NCBI GenBank assembly: GCA_051004735.1
Contig: JBPCKA010000064.1
Coordinates: 1-64,000, forward strand
From: Euzebya sp051004735
Lineage (GTDB): Bacteria; Actinomycetota; Nitriliruptoria; Euzebyales; Euzebyaceae
Direction of reading: 5' to 3'
DNA: 64,000 nucleotides
Numbering within the stretch: position 1 is the first letter of the stretch; the number at the start of each line of letters is the position of its first letter. Positions 1 through 8,764 of the stretch are shown here, in pieces. The notes below the pieces were generated by a model. The model saw only the letters and a list, made by a program, of their open reading frames with translations. It ran no database searches and had not been told where the DNA came from. The translations under genes and the position numbers were made by a program.

Positions 1-100
1 GCTCCCCTTCTTTCTCTACCCCTCCAACCCCCCCCTCGGTGTTTTTGTGTGGGTGGTCACGTTTGGGCCCCACCCCCCCCGACACACATCGTGGTGGGGG

Positions 101-106
101 TAGGGT
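101..106 (+). promoter_or_regulatory. -10 box of leaderless promoter (RNB gene)
   Basis: TAGGGT, followed by 7 nt and then GTG 114. The spacing puts the transcription start at the start codon. No convincing -35 was seen. Confidence 0.5.
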
Positions 107-113
107 GCGCCCC

Positions 114-1550
114 GTGAGCCTGTCGCGCCGCTTCATGACCCCGGCTCAACCGCCGGAGGACTTCGCACGTCTGCGGTCAGAGTTAGACGTCCCGACGGAT
201 TTCCCCGAGGAGGTCCGGCAGGTCGCGGCGCAGGCTGCTCGGCAGGGTCCACGCTTCCCGCGCGACGACGCCACCCACCTTGATCTGGTCACGATTGATC
301 CGCCCGGGTCACGTGACCTGGACCAGGCCGTGCACGTGGAGGCCGGACCCGCAGGCGGTCTGGTGGTCCACTACGCCATCGCCGACGTGGCGGCATTCGT
401 GACTGCGGGAGACCGCGTGGACACCGAGGCCTGGGACCGCGGGGTGTCGCGATACAGCCCTGATCTGGTCACCCCGCTGCACCCGCCTGAGCTGAGCGAG
501 GGGGCCGCCAGCCTGCTGCCGGGCCAGGACCGCCCGGCGGTGCTGTGGACCCTGACTGTTGACAGCGCGGGGGCGCTCACTGACACCCGCGTTCGCCGAG
601 CGTTGGTGCGCAGCCGTGCCCAGTTGACCTACGCCCAGGCCCAGCAGGCCATTGACGATGGCAGCGATGCAATGCTCGGCCGGCTATCTCAGGTCGGACG
701 GCTGCGAGCCGAGCGGGAATGGGTCCGTGGGGGCGTCAGCCTGGAGCTGCCCGATCAGGAGGTCTACGAAGCCGGCACGGGACGCTACGCCCTGCGCTAT
801 CGCGCGCCGCTGCCCGTTGAAGGCTGGAACGCCCAGATCTCGTTGCTGACCGGCCATGCGGCCGGGCTGATGATGGTGCAGGCCCGCAAGGGCGTGCTGC
901 GCACGCTGCCAGCACCACAGGCTGACACAATCGACAACCTTCGGCGCAAGGCCTGGGCTCTGGGACTGCCGTGGCCACGGGAGGTGAACTACCCCGACTT
1001 CGTCCGCACCATGGACCCCCACGAACCTGTCGAGGCGGCCATGATCTCACAGGCGGCCGTCGGCCTTCGCGGCGCGGGGTATGTGGCATTCGACGGCGAG
1101 GTCCCCGAGCACCATCGCCACGAGGCCATCGCAGACGTCTACGCCCATGTGACCGCCCCGTTACGGCGCCTGGTCGACCGGTATGCGAACGAGGTCGTCC
1201 TGGCCATCGCCGCAGGCACGCCCGTCCCGCCATGGGTCACGCAGCGGCTGGCAGAACTGCCGCGGGCCATGGCACAGGCCCGGTCACGAGCAGGGGCGCT
1301 GGACAGGGCAATGCTTGACCTGGTCGAGGCCCAGGTACTGGCCGGCCGGGTGGGACAGACGTTCCCGGCGGTGGTCATCCGGGGCGGCGAGAAGGGCGTG
1401 GAGGTCCAACTTCGCGATCCGGCGGTGACCGCTTGGCTCGATGAGAAGTTGCAGCCGGGTACCGAGGTGACCGTCCGCCTTGCTGACGTGGACCTGGTGA
1501 ACCGCACCACCGCGTTTGTGTGTGTCGGTACTTGCACCGGCACGGTGTAA
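114..1550 (+). CDS. RNB-domain ribonuclease (RNase II family)
   Basis: Predicted 3'-5' exoribonuclease of the RNase II/RNB superfamily, acting on single-stranded RNA in the cytoplasm. The RNB catalytic domain fills most of the 478 residues: DPPGSRDLDQA at 62-72 supplies the metal-binding aspartates, and the conserved VTAPLRRLVDRY block lies at about 346-357. The protein is shorter than E. coli RNase II and shows no clear N-terminal cold-shock domains, as in stand-alone actinobacterial RNB proteins. GTG 114 was chosen because a TAGGGT box ends exactly 7 nt upstream (leaderless start); ATG 135 is the alternative. The final codons and stop lie inside a long hairpin shared with the convergent PEBP gene. 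Confidence 0.9.
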   Translation: MSLSRRFMTPAQPPEDFARLRSELDVPTDFPEEVRQVAAQAARQGPRFPRDDATHLDLVTIDPPGSRDLDQAVHVEAGPAGGLVVHYAIADVAAFVTAGDRVDTEAWDRGVSRYSPDLVTPLHPPELSEGAASLLPGQDRPAVLWTLTVDSAGALTDTRVRRALVRSRAQLTYAQAQQAIDDGSDAMLGRLSQVGRLRAEREWVRGGVSLELPDQEVYEAGTGRYALRYRAPLPVEGWNAQISLLTGHAAGLMMVQARKGVLRTLPAPQADTIDNLRRKAWALGLPWPREVNYPDFVRTMDPHEPVEAAMISQAAVGLRGAGYVAFDGEVPEHHRHEAIADVYAHVTAPLRRLVDRYANEVVLAIAAGTPVPPWVTQRLAELPRAMAQARSRAGALDRAMLDLVEAQVLAGRVGQTFPAVVIRGGEKGVEVQLRDPAVTAWLDEKLQPGTEVTVRLADVDLVNRTTAFVCVGTCTGTV

Positions 1551-1562
1551 GTACCGACACAC
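1519..1562. terminator. 20-bp hairpin between convergent genes
   Basis: GTGTGTCGGTACTTGCACCG pairs with the sequence at 1542-1561 across a 3-nt GCA loop; the only imperfection is one G-U pair. The stop codon of the RNB gene (1548-1550) sits in the right arm, and the PEBP gene ends just beyond. No U-tract follows, so this is best read as a bidirectional actinobacterial-style terminator or mRNA 3'-end stabiliser. Confidence 0.7.
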
Positions 1563-1570
1563 ATCGGGGG

Positions 1571-2047
1571 TCAGGCGATTCCGACGATCTCGGCGGTCGC
1601 GATGATGTGATCCTTAGTGGCCGTGCGCAACTCGGCGCGGGTGGCCCCAGGCGACAGTTCCACCAACTCGGTGTCCATCGCATGCAACAGGAAGAAGAAG
1701 CGGTGGGGACCCCGATCCTCCGTCGTCAACGGACCCGACCACCCCGACACATCGAACTCGTTCAGACCCTGATAGATCTCGAAGTCGTCCTGCTGGACCA
1801 GAGCCTGGTCGCCAAGGTCCTCTGGCAACTCCGAGGTGTCCTCGGGAAGGATCCCGTACACCACCCAATGGGTGACGACGCCCTCGTCGCTGTCGCGATC
1901 CTCGCAGATCAGCACAAGCTCCTTGGTGTCGTCTGGCACGCCCTCCCATTGCAGTGGCGGTGAGATGTCCTCACCTCTCTGGGTGAACCGGACGGGGAGG
2001 TCGTCGTCGTCGTCGAATGCCGGGCTGGTCAGGCGGAAGGCCGCCAT
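1571..2047 (-). CDS. YbhB/YbcL-type phosphatidylethanolamine-binding (PEBP) family protein
   Basis: 158-residue PEBP-fold protein of the bacterial YbhB/YbcL group. The family binds anionic ligands in a small pocket; its physiological role in bacteria is unsettled. Visible family signatures are the N-terminal SPAF...F...G.DISPPLQW block, the THWVVYGI segment in the middle and GPHRFFFLLHAMD towards the C-terminus. Length is typical of the cytosolic form and there is no signal peptide. ATG 2047 is preceded by a TATGAT -10 box at 2069-2074. It lies downstream of the amidase on the same strand with a 29-bp gap, and converges on the RNB gene. Confidence 0.9.
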   Translation of the reverse strand: MAAFRLTSPAFDDDDDLPVRFTQRGEDISPPLQWEGVPDDTKELVLICEDRDSDEGVVTHWVVYGILPEDTSELPEDLGDQALVQQDDFEIYQGLNEFDVSGWSGPLTTEDRGPHRFFFLLHAMDTELVELSPGATRAELRTATKDHIIATAEIVGIA

Positions 2048-2068
2048 CAGATGATCGTCCTGGTGGTA

Positions 2069-2074
2069 ATCATA
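2069..2074 (-). promoter_or_regulatory. Candidate -10 box upstream of PEBP gene
   Basis: Minus-strand TATGAT, 21 bp upstream of ATG 2047. It matches the sigma-70 consensus at five of six positions; a -35 element is not clear. Confidence 0.4.
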
Positions 2075-2076
2075 AA

Positions 2077-3435
2077 TCAGGCCGTAAGTGTGGCATGTTC
2101 GTGGCCCGGGCGCGGCCGAGCGGCCAAACCCGCCCGTTCAAGGGCGTCACAGGCACTAAGAACCAGCCCGTCCCCGCCGCGTGGTCCCACGATCTGCAGT
2201 CCCACGGGGAGCCCCGGGTTGGCGGCGGTGGCCGGGGTGATGCCCACCGGGACGCTTGCCGCAGGCAGCCCGCACAGGTTGGCGGGAAAGGTGTAGGCGG
2301 TCATGGCCTGGATCAGATCGGAATCAAGGATTCCCCCTGCCAGTTCCTGTTCGCTGGGCCGCGGAGGGGCAGGTAGCGCCACCGTCGGCACCAGCAGGAC
2401 ATCCACCTCGGCGAATACGCGATCAAAGGCCTCGGCCAACATCGCCCGGGCCTGTTGTGCCCGCACATAGTCCGCGCCGGAGATGTTGGGGGCCTGCGCC
2501 ACGGCGGTCAGGATATCGGCGGAGAACGTCTCCGGTCGGTCCTGTAACGGCTGCCAGATGCCCGCCGTCAACTCGGACAGGGCGGTGACATATCCGGCGA
2601 CCGGCGCAAGTTCGATGTGATCCACCGTGACCGATCGGGGGGAGAGTTCGGCCACGACTGACCGGCAGGACGCATCGATCTGTGAATCGGGCTGACCCCA
2701 CCAGGCCCAGTCGACCCCGAAGCGAAGCGGGTCCTGGGTCAGGGGCATCGGCTGGTCAGACATGACCGACAGCATGGTGGCCAGGTCCTGCGTGGTGCGG
2801 GCCAAGGGACCAATGTGTTCGATCGACCACCATCCGACGCTCATCTCGCCGTGGGTGGGGACCAACTGCCAACTGGGTTTGATCCCGAACACACCGCACA
2901 GGGAGGCTGGAATGCGGATGCTGCCGCCACCGTCGCTACCGACCCCCGCGGTGATCAGCCCGGCCGCGACGGCGGCGCCGGTTCCGCTGGAGGACCCACC
3001 GGTCAGTCGGTGCAGATCATGCGGATTTCGTGGTGTGGGCTGCGCGGCGCTGGTGCCGGTGGGGGACAGGCCCAATTCGGTGGTGTGAGTCTTGCCGGCG
3101 ATGACCGCGCCCGAGCGACGCAGACGCGTCACCAATAGTGCGTCCAGATCGCCATGGACGCCCAAGTCAGCGGTGCCGCCGTAACTGCGGTAGCCGTCGA
3201 CGGCGATGAAGTCCTTGATGCCGACCAGCACCCCGTCAAGGGGACCCAGCGGTGCCCCCGCCCTGAACCGCTGTGCCGACTCGGCGGCCTGGGCCAACAC
3301 CGAGTCCGCGTTGACCGCCCGAAACGACTGCAGGGGACCGTCCACGGGACGGCTGGCCAAGAAGCGCTCCGCCACCTCGACGGGTGTTACCTCACCCGTC
3401 GTGTAGACCTCGTGCAGGTCGGCGAACGTGGTCAC
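2077..3435 (-). CDS. Amidase-signature family amidase
   Basis: 452-residue amidase-signature hydrolase, cleaving an amide bond of unknown substrate in the cytoplasm. The Ser-cisSer-Lys triad is readable: Lys74 in VGIKDF, the GGSSSG block at 146-151 with cis-Ser148, and nucleophile Ser172 in GSDGGGSIR. The spacing between these residues matches the family. The protein lacks the C-terminal extension of GatA and does not sit with gatB/gatC, so a tRNA amidotransferase role is unlikely. Its start overlaps the stop of the upstream 64-codon reading frame by 4 bases, implying translational coupling. Confidence 0.88.
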   Translation of the reverse strand: MTTFADLHEVYTTGEVTPVEVAERFLASRPVDGPLQSFRAVNADSVLAQAAESAQRFRAGAPLGPLDGVLVGIKDFIAVDGYRSYGGTADLGVHGDLDALLVTRLRRSGAVIAGKTHTTELGLSPTGTSAAQPTPRNPHDLHRLTGGSSSGTGAAVAAGLITAGVGSDGGGSIRIPASLCGVFGIKPSWQLVPTHGEMSVGWWSIEHIGPLARTTQDLATMLSVMSDQPMPLTQDPLRFGVDWAWWGQPDSQIDASCRSVVAELSPRSVTVDHIELAPVAGYVTALSELTAGIWQPLQDRPETFSADILTAVAQAPNISGADYVRAQQARAMLAEAFDRVFAEVDVLLVPTVALPAPPRPSEQELAGGILDSDLIQAMTAYTFPANLCGLPAASVPVGITPATAANPGLPVGLQIVGPRGGDGLVLSACDALERAGLAARPRPGHEHATLTA

Positions 3436-3626
3436 TCCTGGCGCCTGGCTGGAGGAGGGACAAGGTAGGGCGGGACGTTGTCGAGGCGGGCATCACGCAG
3501 CCGCTCCAGTCCCAGCAATGGTTTGCCGGCGGCACGCACCCCGGCACCCAGGATCGGCAGGCGCGAGGCTTTGGCACTGAATTGCAGGACGCGTCCGCTG
3601 AGACGTCGAGGGTTCAGACCCGCCAT
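3432..3626 (-). CDS. Small basic hypothetical protein
   Basis: 64 codons between two same-strand genes: 6 bp after the upstream gene and a 4-base overlap with the amidase start. The product is basic (many Arg), with no recognisable domain, signal peptide or membrane segment. The evidence for coding is purely positional: the tight overlaps would otherwise leave an unusual 190-bp untranslated gap in a compact operon. It could be a degraded exon of a neighbour or noncoding. Confidence 0.35.
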   Translation of the reverse strand: MAGLNPRRLSGRVLQFSAKASRLPILGAGVRAAGKPLLGLERLRDARLDNVPPYLVPPPARRQE

Positions 3627-3632
3627 GACGGT

Positions 3633-4373
3633 CTAGTACAGCCCATGCTGCTTGACGTAGGACAGAAAGCGCTTGGCCGACCCGTCAAGATCCAGGTACG
3701 CCGCCTCACTCTCCCACACTCGCAACAGTTGTTGCCAGCTGACCTCGCGCAGTTGCACCTGCGAGGCGCCCGGCTGATGGGACAGTTCACGCGGCAGGCT
3801 TTGGCGCAGTTGTTCCAGCCTGACCGACAGCTCGCGGGCGGCGGGGCTGCCGGCACGGTAGACCACGGCGACCGCGAGGGTCTTTGACAGGTGCCGGGCG
3901 TGTTCCAGGCCGGCGTCGATCAGCTCAAGCAGGCGGTCCCGGCCGCCGGATCCCCGGTCAACGGCGTCCAGGTAGGTGTCGACCAGGCACAGGACGTCCG
4001 GCGCTTCGATCCGGACCGGCACCTCGATGGGGGCCCTGAACGTGGCGAGATCCTGTGCCTGCGCTCCGGCGCTGAGTGCCCGCTGTGCGATGACCTCGGC
4101 GTAGCCGCGAGAGGGTTGCAGGAGGGGTCCGGTCCTGACGCCGGTCCACATCGCCATCCGCACCGGGGCCGTGACCCCGGTCCCGCCGAACTGTTGCAGC
4201 CGGTAGGCCAGCCAGTCCTGGTCGAAGTGGGTCTGCAGTCCCTGAAACACATTCCAGGCCAGGAGGTCCAGGTCCAGCGGGTCGCGCTGCGCCGCGGCAA
4301 ACCGCTCCTCACCGAGCTCCGCGCGGGCCTGATCGGCCCAGAAGAGGGGCATGTAGTTGGTCTTTGTCGCCAT
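3633..4373 (-). CDS. Hypothetical protein, 246 residues
   Basis: Not recognised. The 246-residue product is soluble, with many short amphipathic helices, no signal peptide and no membrane segment. A central stretch (about 75-130) reads TGVRTGPLLQPSRGYAEVIA and then a strand-like VLCLVDTYLD, loosely recalling small alpha/beta enzymes, but no catalytic motif can be assigned. It heads the minus-strand group that includes the small frame and the amidase. A TACCCT box lies 9 nt before ATG 4373, so transcription probably begins 2-3 nt before the start codon. Confidence 0.75.
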   Translation of the reverse strand: MATKTNYMPLFWADQARAELGEERFAAAQRDPLDLDLLAWNVFQGLQTHFDQDWLAYRLQQFGGTGVTAPVRMAMWTGVRTGPLLQPSRGYAEVIAQRALSAGAQAQDLATFRAPIEVPVRIEAPDVLCLVDTYLDAVDRGSGGRDRLLELIDAGLEHARHLSKTLAVAVVYRAGSPAARELSVRLEQLRQSLPRELSHQPGASQVQLREVSWQQLLRVWESEAAYLDLDGSAKRFLSYVKQHGLY

Positions 4374-4439
4374 GGGTCGTGAAGGGTACGACGGATCACA
4401 GAGGTGCCGTCAACGCAGGTCCCGCAGGACCACGCCGGA

Positions 4440-5678
4440 TCATCCCAGGTCGGCTTCGATCGGTGGAGGTGGGGGCAGATCTATTGAGGGGTCATCGGCA
4501 TCGGCGCGCTCGATCTCCTCCCGGGTGATGCCCAGCAGGAACAGCACCGCGTCCAGGTAGGGCACGTTGACGGCCACCTCTGCCTGATCGGCAACGATGC
4601 GCTTGGCGTTGAAAGCGATACCCAGGCCCGCTGTGGACAGCATGTCAAGGTCGTTGGCCCCATCGCCGACCGCCACGGTCTGTGACAGCGGCACACCCTC
4701 CAGTTGGGCAACGGCTTCCAGGCGTTGCGCCTTACCTGCCCTGTCGATGATGGGTCCGACCAGCCCTCCAGTGAGGGTGCCGTCGATGATCTCCAACGTG
4801 TTGGCGTAGGCGTGGTCGACCCCAAGCTCCTGTGCCAGCGAATCGGTGATCTGGGTGAACCCTCCAGACACGATCGCCGTCACGTAGCCCAGTCGTGACA
4901 GGGTGCGCATGACCGTCCGTGCCCCCGGTGTCATCCGCAGGTGCATGCGCACGTGGTCAAGGGCCTCGGCCGGACAGCCCTTCAACAACGCGACCCGGGT
5001 TCGTAACGATTGTTCGAAGTCCAGTTCACCACGCATCGCTTGGGCGGTGACCTCGCGGACCTCCTCAGCGCACCCCCTGTGCTCGGCCAACAACTCGATG
5101 ACCTCACCGTCGATCAGGGTTGAGTCGACGTCGAACACGATCAGTCGTTTGGCGCGTCGGTATAGCCCGGCGCGTTGGACGGCCACGTCGATGCGGGCGG
5201 CTGCGGCCGCGGGACCGACGGCGGCCTTCAGGGTGGCCGTGTCCTGTATCCCGCTGACCAACAACTCGAAACTGAGGATCGGGTAGCGGCTCAGCCGTTC
5301 GATACGTTCGATGTTGCCGCCGACACCAGCAATCGCTGCGGTGATGTCGGCGACGGCCTGAGGCCGCAAGGGCTGGCCCAGGATGTTGACGTGGTGGCGG
5401 TCAACGGGGTCACGCCGTTCCGAACGCCGCTGGTTGACCCGTTCCACGTCGCAGTGCACCCCCTTGCGCTCGGCGACGTCGTGCAACTGGGCGATCAGGT
5501 CGTGATCATCACCGCCGGGGGATACCAGGATGCCCAGCACCAGTCGGTCCTGTATCACCACCTGTTCCATGTCAAGGATCCGGGCATCGGCCTGTGCCAG
5601 CCGGGCACATAGTTCCGTGGTCAGCCCCGGACGGTCGCGTCCGGTCACGGTGATCAGCAGGGCGGCGGTGTCATTCAT
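4440..5678 (-). CDS. serB: Phosphoserine phosphatase with N-terminal ACT domains
   Basis: Last step of serine synthesis: hydrolysis of O-phosphoserine to L-serine. The 412 residues contain an N-terminal regulatory half with two ACT-like segments (about 5-85 and 95-170; GRDRPGLTTELCARLAQADA is the classic ACT start), then the HAD phosphatase domain. DVDST at 183-187 provides nucleophile Asp183 and acid/base Asp185; SGGFTQI and GDGANDLDM are the later HAD motifs. The tail is acidic and proline-rich. The architecture equals mycobacterial SerB2, where the ACT domain confers serine feedback. Confidence 0.95.
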   Translation of the reverse strand: MNDTAALLITVTGRDRPGLTTELCARLAQADARILDMEQVVIQDRLVLGILVSPGGDDHDLIAQLHDVAERKGVHCDVERVNQRRSERRDPVDRHHVNILGQPLRPQAVADITAAIAGVGGNIERIERLSRYPILSFELLVSGIQDTATLKAAVGPAAAAARIDVAVQRAGLYRRAKRLIVFDVDSTLIDGEVIELLAEHRGCAEEVREVTAQAMRGELDFEQSLRTRVALLKGCPAEALDHVRMHLRMTPGARTVMRTLSRLGYVTAIVSGGFTQITDSLAQELGVDHAYANTLEIIDGTLTGGLVGPIIDRAGKAQRLEAVAQLEGVPLSQTVAVGDGANDLDMLSTAGLGIAFNAKRIVADQAEVAVNVPYLDAVLFLLGITREEIERADADDPSIDLPPPPPIEADLG

Positions 5679-5728
5679 CGCCGTCTAGCCTGCCGTGCCG
5701 CACGTAGGGAGACCCAAGCGTGCACAGA

Positions 5729-6085
5729 TCATTCTGTTTGAGGGGCGGCCACATCGGTCAGTTCCCAGGTGACCGACCCGGCGTCATCCACCTGTTGGAC
5801 CTCCACCGTGCCGATGGAACCGTCGACCGCAAACGCACGACACACAAACACCCGGCCGGCCTGAGGTTTGACGTCACCGGGGCATTCGACGCGGTCGATG
5901 TCGATGCCGCTGGCCTGGGTTTCCAGATCCGCCTCGATCCGCTGCTCAAGGGGTCCCGTGTCAAGTCCGCCGAACGACAGGGAGAAGCCACTGCAGCCCG
6001 CCAACAGGACAGCCAGGTGCAGGACGACCGCGATCCTGGTCACCGCGATCCTGGTCACTGCCAGCTTTCTCATCCGGACACGCAT
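5729..6085 (-). CDS. DUF4333 lipoprotein
   Basis: Small exported lipoprotein. The N-terminus is a basic, hydrophobic signal peptide ending in the lipobox LLAGC, after which residues resemble the DUF4333 domain (paired cysteines in VECPGDVKPQAGRVFVC). Function of the family is unknown. ATG 6085 was preferred over ATG 6094 because the GGAAAG motif then sits 9 nt upstream. The signal sequence contains an exact 15-bp tandem duplication (AVTRI twice), which lengthens the leader. It diverges from marP across a 59-bp gap. Confidence 0.75.
   Translation of the reverse strand: MRVRMRKLAVTRIAVTRIAVVLHLAVLLAGCSGFSLSFGGLDTGPLEQRIEADLETQASGIDIDRVECPGDVKPQAGRVFVCRAFAVDGSIGTVEVQQVDDAGSVTWELTDVAAPQTE
6027..6056 (-). 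repeat. 15-bp exact tandem duplication in a signal peptide
   Basis: ACCGCGATCCTGGTC occurs twice without spacer on the plus strand (6027-6041 and 6042-6056), adding five in-frame residues to the DUF4333 lipoprotein leader. Confidence 0.95.
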
Positions 6086-6144
6086 CGCTGCCATCTTTCC
6101 ATGTCATCACCGCGTTGCCGCGACGTGACGGCACACTGGCTGCG

Positions 6145-7323
6145 GTGAACATCGTCGATGTGGTCCTGCTGGTCATGCTCATTGCCGCGTCGATACGAGG
6201 TTGGCGTCAGGGAGCCGTCAGCCAGTTGTTCGCATTTGGTGGTGCGGTCCTCGGGCTTGTCGCAGGGGGTCTGGCTGGTCCCAGTATCGCAAGCCGCCTG
6301 ATCGATCAGCCGGGGATTCCACTCGCGCTGACCACCCTGGGGATCTTGGTGCTGGCGATCGTGATCGGTCAGGGACTGGGCTATGTGCTGGGACTGCGGC
6401 TGAAGGACGCTGCCGCGCGCAACGGTGTGGGGGTGGCTGACAGCCTTCTGGGAATCGCGGTCGGAGTCGCCACCGTGGTCGCCACCGTGTGGATCGCCGG
6501 CTCGGTGCTGGCGCAGGGCCCCATTGGAAGCCTGGCCAGACAGGTGCGGGAATCGACCGTCCTGGCGGTGATAGATGATGCGTTGCCACCTCCACCGGAC
6601 CTGTTCGGGCGCGTGGCGGCGTTCCTGGACACCCAAGGGTTCCCGCAGGTGTTCGCGGGACTGGGTGGCTCGACCGCCCCGCCGGTCGACCCGCCATCGC
6701 AGGGAGCAGTTGCAGCCGCCGCAGCGGCAGGCACCCCCTCGACGGTCCAGGTCGAAGCCCTGGGGTGCGGCGGGGTGTCCTCAGGCAGTGGCGTGGTCAT
6801 CACACCAGGGGTCGTGGTGACCAACGCGCATGTCGTGGCCGGCGGTGAGGTCATCAACGTCAGGGATTCCGGTGGCACCCATGAAGCCGTGGCCATCCAC
6901 ATCGACCCGAATCTGGACCTGGCAGTCCTCAGCTCGCCCTCGACCACCGCCACCCCGTTGCCATGGACCACGACACCGGCGGACAGGGGCACGAATGGGG
7001 CCACGTTGGGGTTCCCCGGTGGGCAGCGTGAACTGAATGTCCGCCCGGCGGCGGTGCGCAGTCGTGAGGAGGCACTGGGCCGCGACATCTATGGGGGAGG
7101 GGTCACCTCCCGCCAGATTCTGACCCTGGAAGCGACAGTGCGGCCGGGCGACTCCGGTGGTCCCTTCGTCAACGAACAGGGCCAACTGGCCGGGTTGGTC
7201 TTCGCCGCCTCCACCGCCGACGGCACACTCGGCTACGCGTTGACCGCCGAACGCATCCGACCCGACGTCGAATCGGCCATAGCCCGCAACACCCCGGCGC
7301 CGGTCGGAAGTTGCCGCTACTGA
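6145..7323 (+). CDS. marP: MarP-like membrane serine protease (CvpA + trypsin-like)
   Basis: Membrane-anchored periplasmic serine protease of the MarP type, which in mycobacteria is needed for acid and oxidative stress resistance. The first ~115 residues are a CvpA-like bundle of four hydrophobic segments; a linker follows, then a chymotrypsin-fold domain with His229 (TNAHVV), Asp258 (NLDLAVL) and Ser337 (RPGDSGGPF). Cysteines near 210 (LGCGG) and 390 (GSCRY) match the regulatory disulphide of MarP. GTG 6145 gives the usual MarP start MNIVDVVLL. The stop overlaps the convergent DAHP synthase gene by 7 bases. Confidence 0.9.
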   Translation: MNIVDVVLLVMLIAASIRGWRQGAVSQLFAFGGAVLGLVAGGLAGPSIASRLIDQPGIPLALTTLGILVLAIVIGQGLGYVLGLRLKDAAARNGVGVADSLLGIAVGVATVVATVWIAGSVLAQGPIGSLARQVRESTVLAVIDDALPPPPDLFGRVAAFLDTQGFPQVFAGLGGSTAPPVDPPSQGAVAAAAAAGTPSTVQVEALGCGGVSSGSGVVITPGVVVTNAHVVAGGEVINVRDSGGTHEAVAIHIDPNLDLAVLSSPSTTATPLPWTTTPADRGTNGATLGFPGGQRELNVRPAAVRSREEALGRDIYGGGVTSRQILTLEATVRPGDSGGPFVNEQGQLAGLVFAASTADGTLGYALTAERIRPDVESAIARNTPAPVGSCRY

Positions 7324-8669
7324 CCCCGAAGCATCTCTGCGACCTGGAAGGCAAGCTCCAGAGACTGGGCGTTGTTCAGACGGGGGTCACACGCGGTCTC
7401 ATAGCGTTGGGACAGGTCGAGGTCGGCGATGCGCTGGTCTCCACCCATGCATTCGGTGACGTCCTCGCCGGTCAGTTCGATGTGCACACCACCAGGGATC
7501 GTTCCCTCCTGCCAGTGGGCTCCGAAGAACCCCCGAATCTCGGCCAGGACATCATCGAATCGGCGGGTCTTGTAGCCGGAGTCCGAGGTGAAGGTGTTGC
7601 CATGGCAGGGGTCACAGATCCACACGACGTCCTTGCCCGCCTCGCGGGTGGCCGCCAGCAGTGGCGGTAACACCTCGGTGACCGTCGCCGCTCCCATACG
7701 GCTGATCAAGCTCAGCCGACCCGGAAGGTTGTCGGGGTTCAGCACCTCGCACAGTTCCAGCAGTTCCGCGGGGGTCATGGTCGGGCCGACCTTGCAGCCG
7801 ATGGGGTTGTGGACCCCTGACAGGAAATGGACATGCGCGTGATCCAGTTGCCTGGTCCGCTCGCCGATCCACAGCATGTGGGCGCTGCAGTCATACCAGT
7901 CGCCGGTCAGCGAATCCTTCCTGGTCAGGGCCTGCTCATAGTCAAGCAGCAGAGCCTCGTGGGAGGTGTAGACGTCGACGGTGTTGAAGGTGGGGTGATC
8001 GATGTCCATGCCGACGGCGGTCAGGAAGCTCAGCGCGCGATCGATTTCGGTGGCGATCTGCTCGTATCGTTGCCCCTGCCGGGACCCGGCCACGAACTCC
8101 TGGTTCCACGCGTGCACCCGTTGCAGATCGGCGAATCCACCGTGAGTGAACGCTCGTAACAGGTTCAACGTCGAGGCGGAGTGGTGGTACAGCCGTTCCA
8201 GACGGGCCGGGTCGGGGACACGGTTGCGCGCCGTTGGCTCCAGGCCGTTGACGGCATCACCCTTGTAGGGGGCCATGGTGACCCCATCGATCACCTCGGT
8301 TGGGGCGGAGCGCGGTTTGGCCATCTGCCCGGCGATCCGGCCCACCTTCACGATCGGCATCGACGCGCCATAGGTCAGCACGATCGCCATCTGCAGCAGG
8401 ACCTTCAGTTTGTCCCGGGTGCTGTCGGCCCCGGCTGCCTCGAACGTCTCGGCACAATCGCCACCCTGCAACAGGAAGGCCTCGCCCCGGCCCACCCGGG
8501 CCAGTTGCGCGGTCAGATCACGCGCTTCGCCGGCGAACACCAACGGTGGCTGGGAGGACAGCCGTTCCACGACCACCTTCACCAGATCGGGGTCGGGGTA
8601 CTCCGGCAACTGCTGCGCAGGCAGGTCACGCCAGGAAGTGGGAGTCCAACGGGAGTGGGCAAGGGTCAT
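7317..8669 (-). CDS. aroG: Class II 3-deoxy-7-phosphoheptulonate (DAHP) synthase
   Basis: First enzyme of the shikimate pathway, condensing phosphoenolpyruvate and erythrose 4-phosphate. The 450-residue length and the sequence are those of plant-like class II enzymes found in actinobacteria: LLQGGDCAETF near the N-terminus (metal-binding Cys), KVGRIAGQMAKPRS (phosphate binding) and the C-terminal WICDPCHGNT and GGVHIELTGEDVTEC blocks. ATG 8669 starts MTLAHSRWTP; upstream in-frame codons lack family similarity. The product feeds pabB in this same window. The 3' end overlaps marP. Confidence 0.95.
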   Translation of the reverse strand: MTLAHSRWTPTSWRDLPAQQLPEYPDPDLVKVVVERLSSQPPLVFAGEARDLTAQLARVGRGEAFLLQGGDCAETFEAAGADSTRDKLKVLLQMAIVLTYGASMPIVKVGRIAGQMAKPRSAPTEVIDGVTMAPYKGDAVNGLEPTARNRVPDPARLERLYHHSASTLNLLRAFTHGGFADLQRVHAWNQEFVAGSRQGQRYEQIATEIDRALSFLTAVGMDIDHPTFNTVDVYTSHEALLLDYEQALTRKDSLTGDWYDCSAHMLWIGERTRQLDHAHVHFLSGVHNPIGCKVGPTMTPAELLELCEVLNPDNLPGRLSLISRMGAATVTEVLPPLLAATREAGKDVVWICDPCHGNTFTSDSGYKTRRFDDVLAEIRGFFGAHWQEGTIPGGVHIELTGEDVTECMGGDQRIADLDLSQRYETACDPRLNNAQSLELAFQVAEMLRGQ

Positions 8670-8764
8670 GATGCTCCCATGGTCCCACCAGGGAGGGAAT
8701 GCTGCAAAGCAGGCATGCTGGTCCCCCTTCGACCTACGTCCACTTCCCAAGGAGCCCGACCGAC

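Noticed and set aside
6095..6144. Extension of marP to an upstream start at 6115
   Set aside because: MNIVDVVLL from GTG 6145 matches the known MarP/CvpA start; the extra ten residues overlap the divergent promoter.
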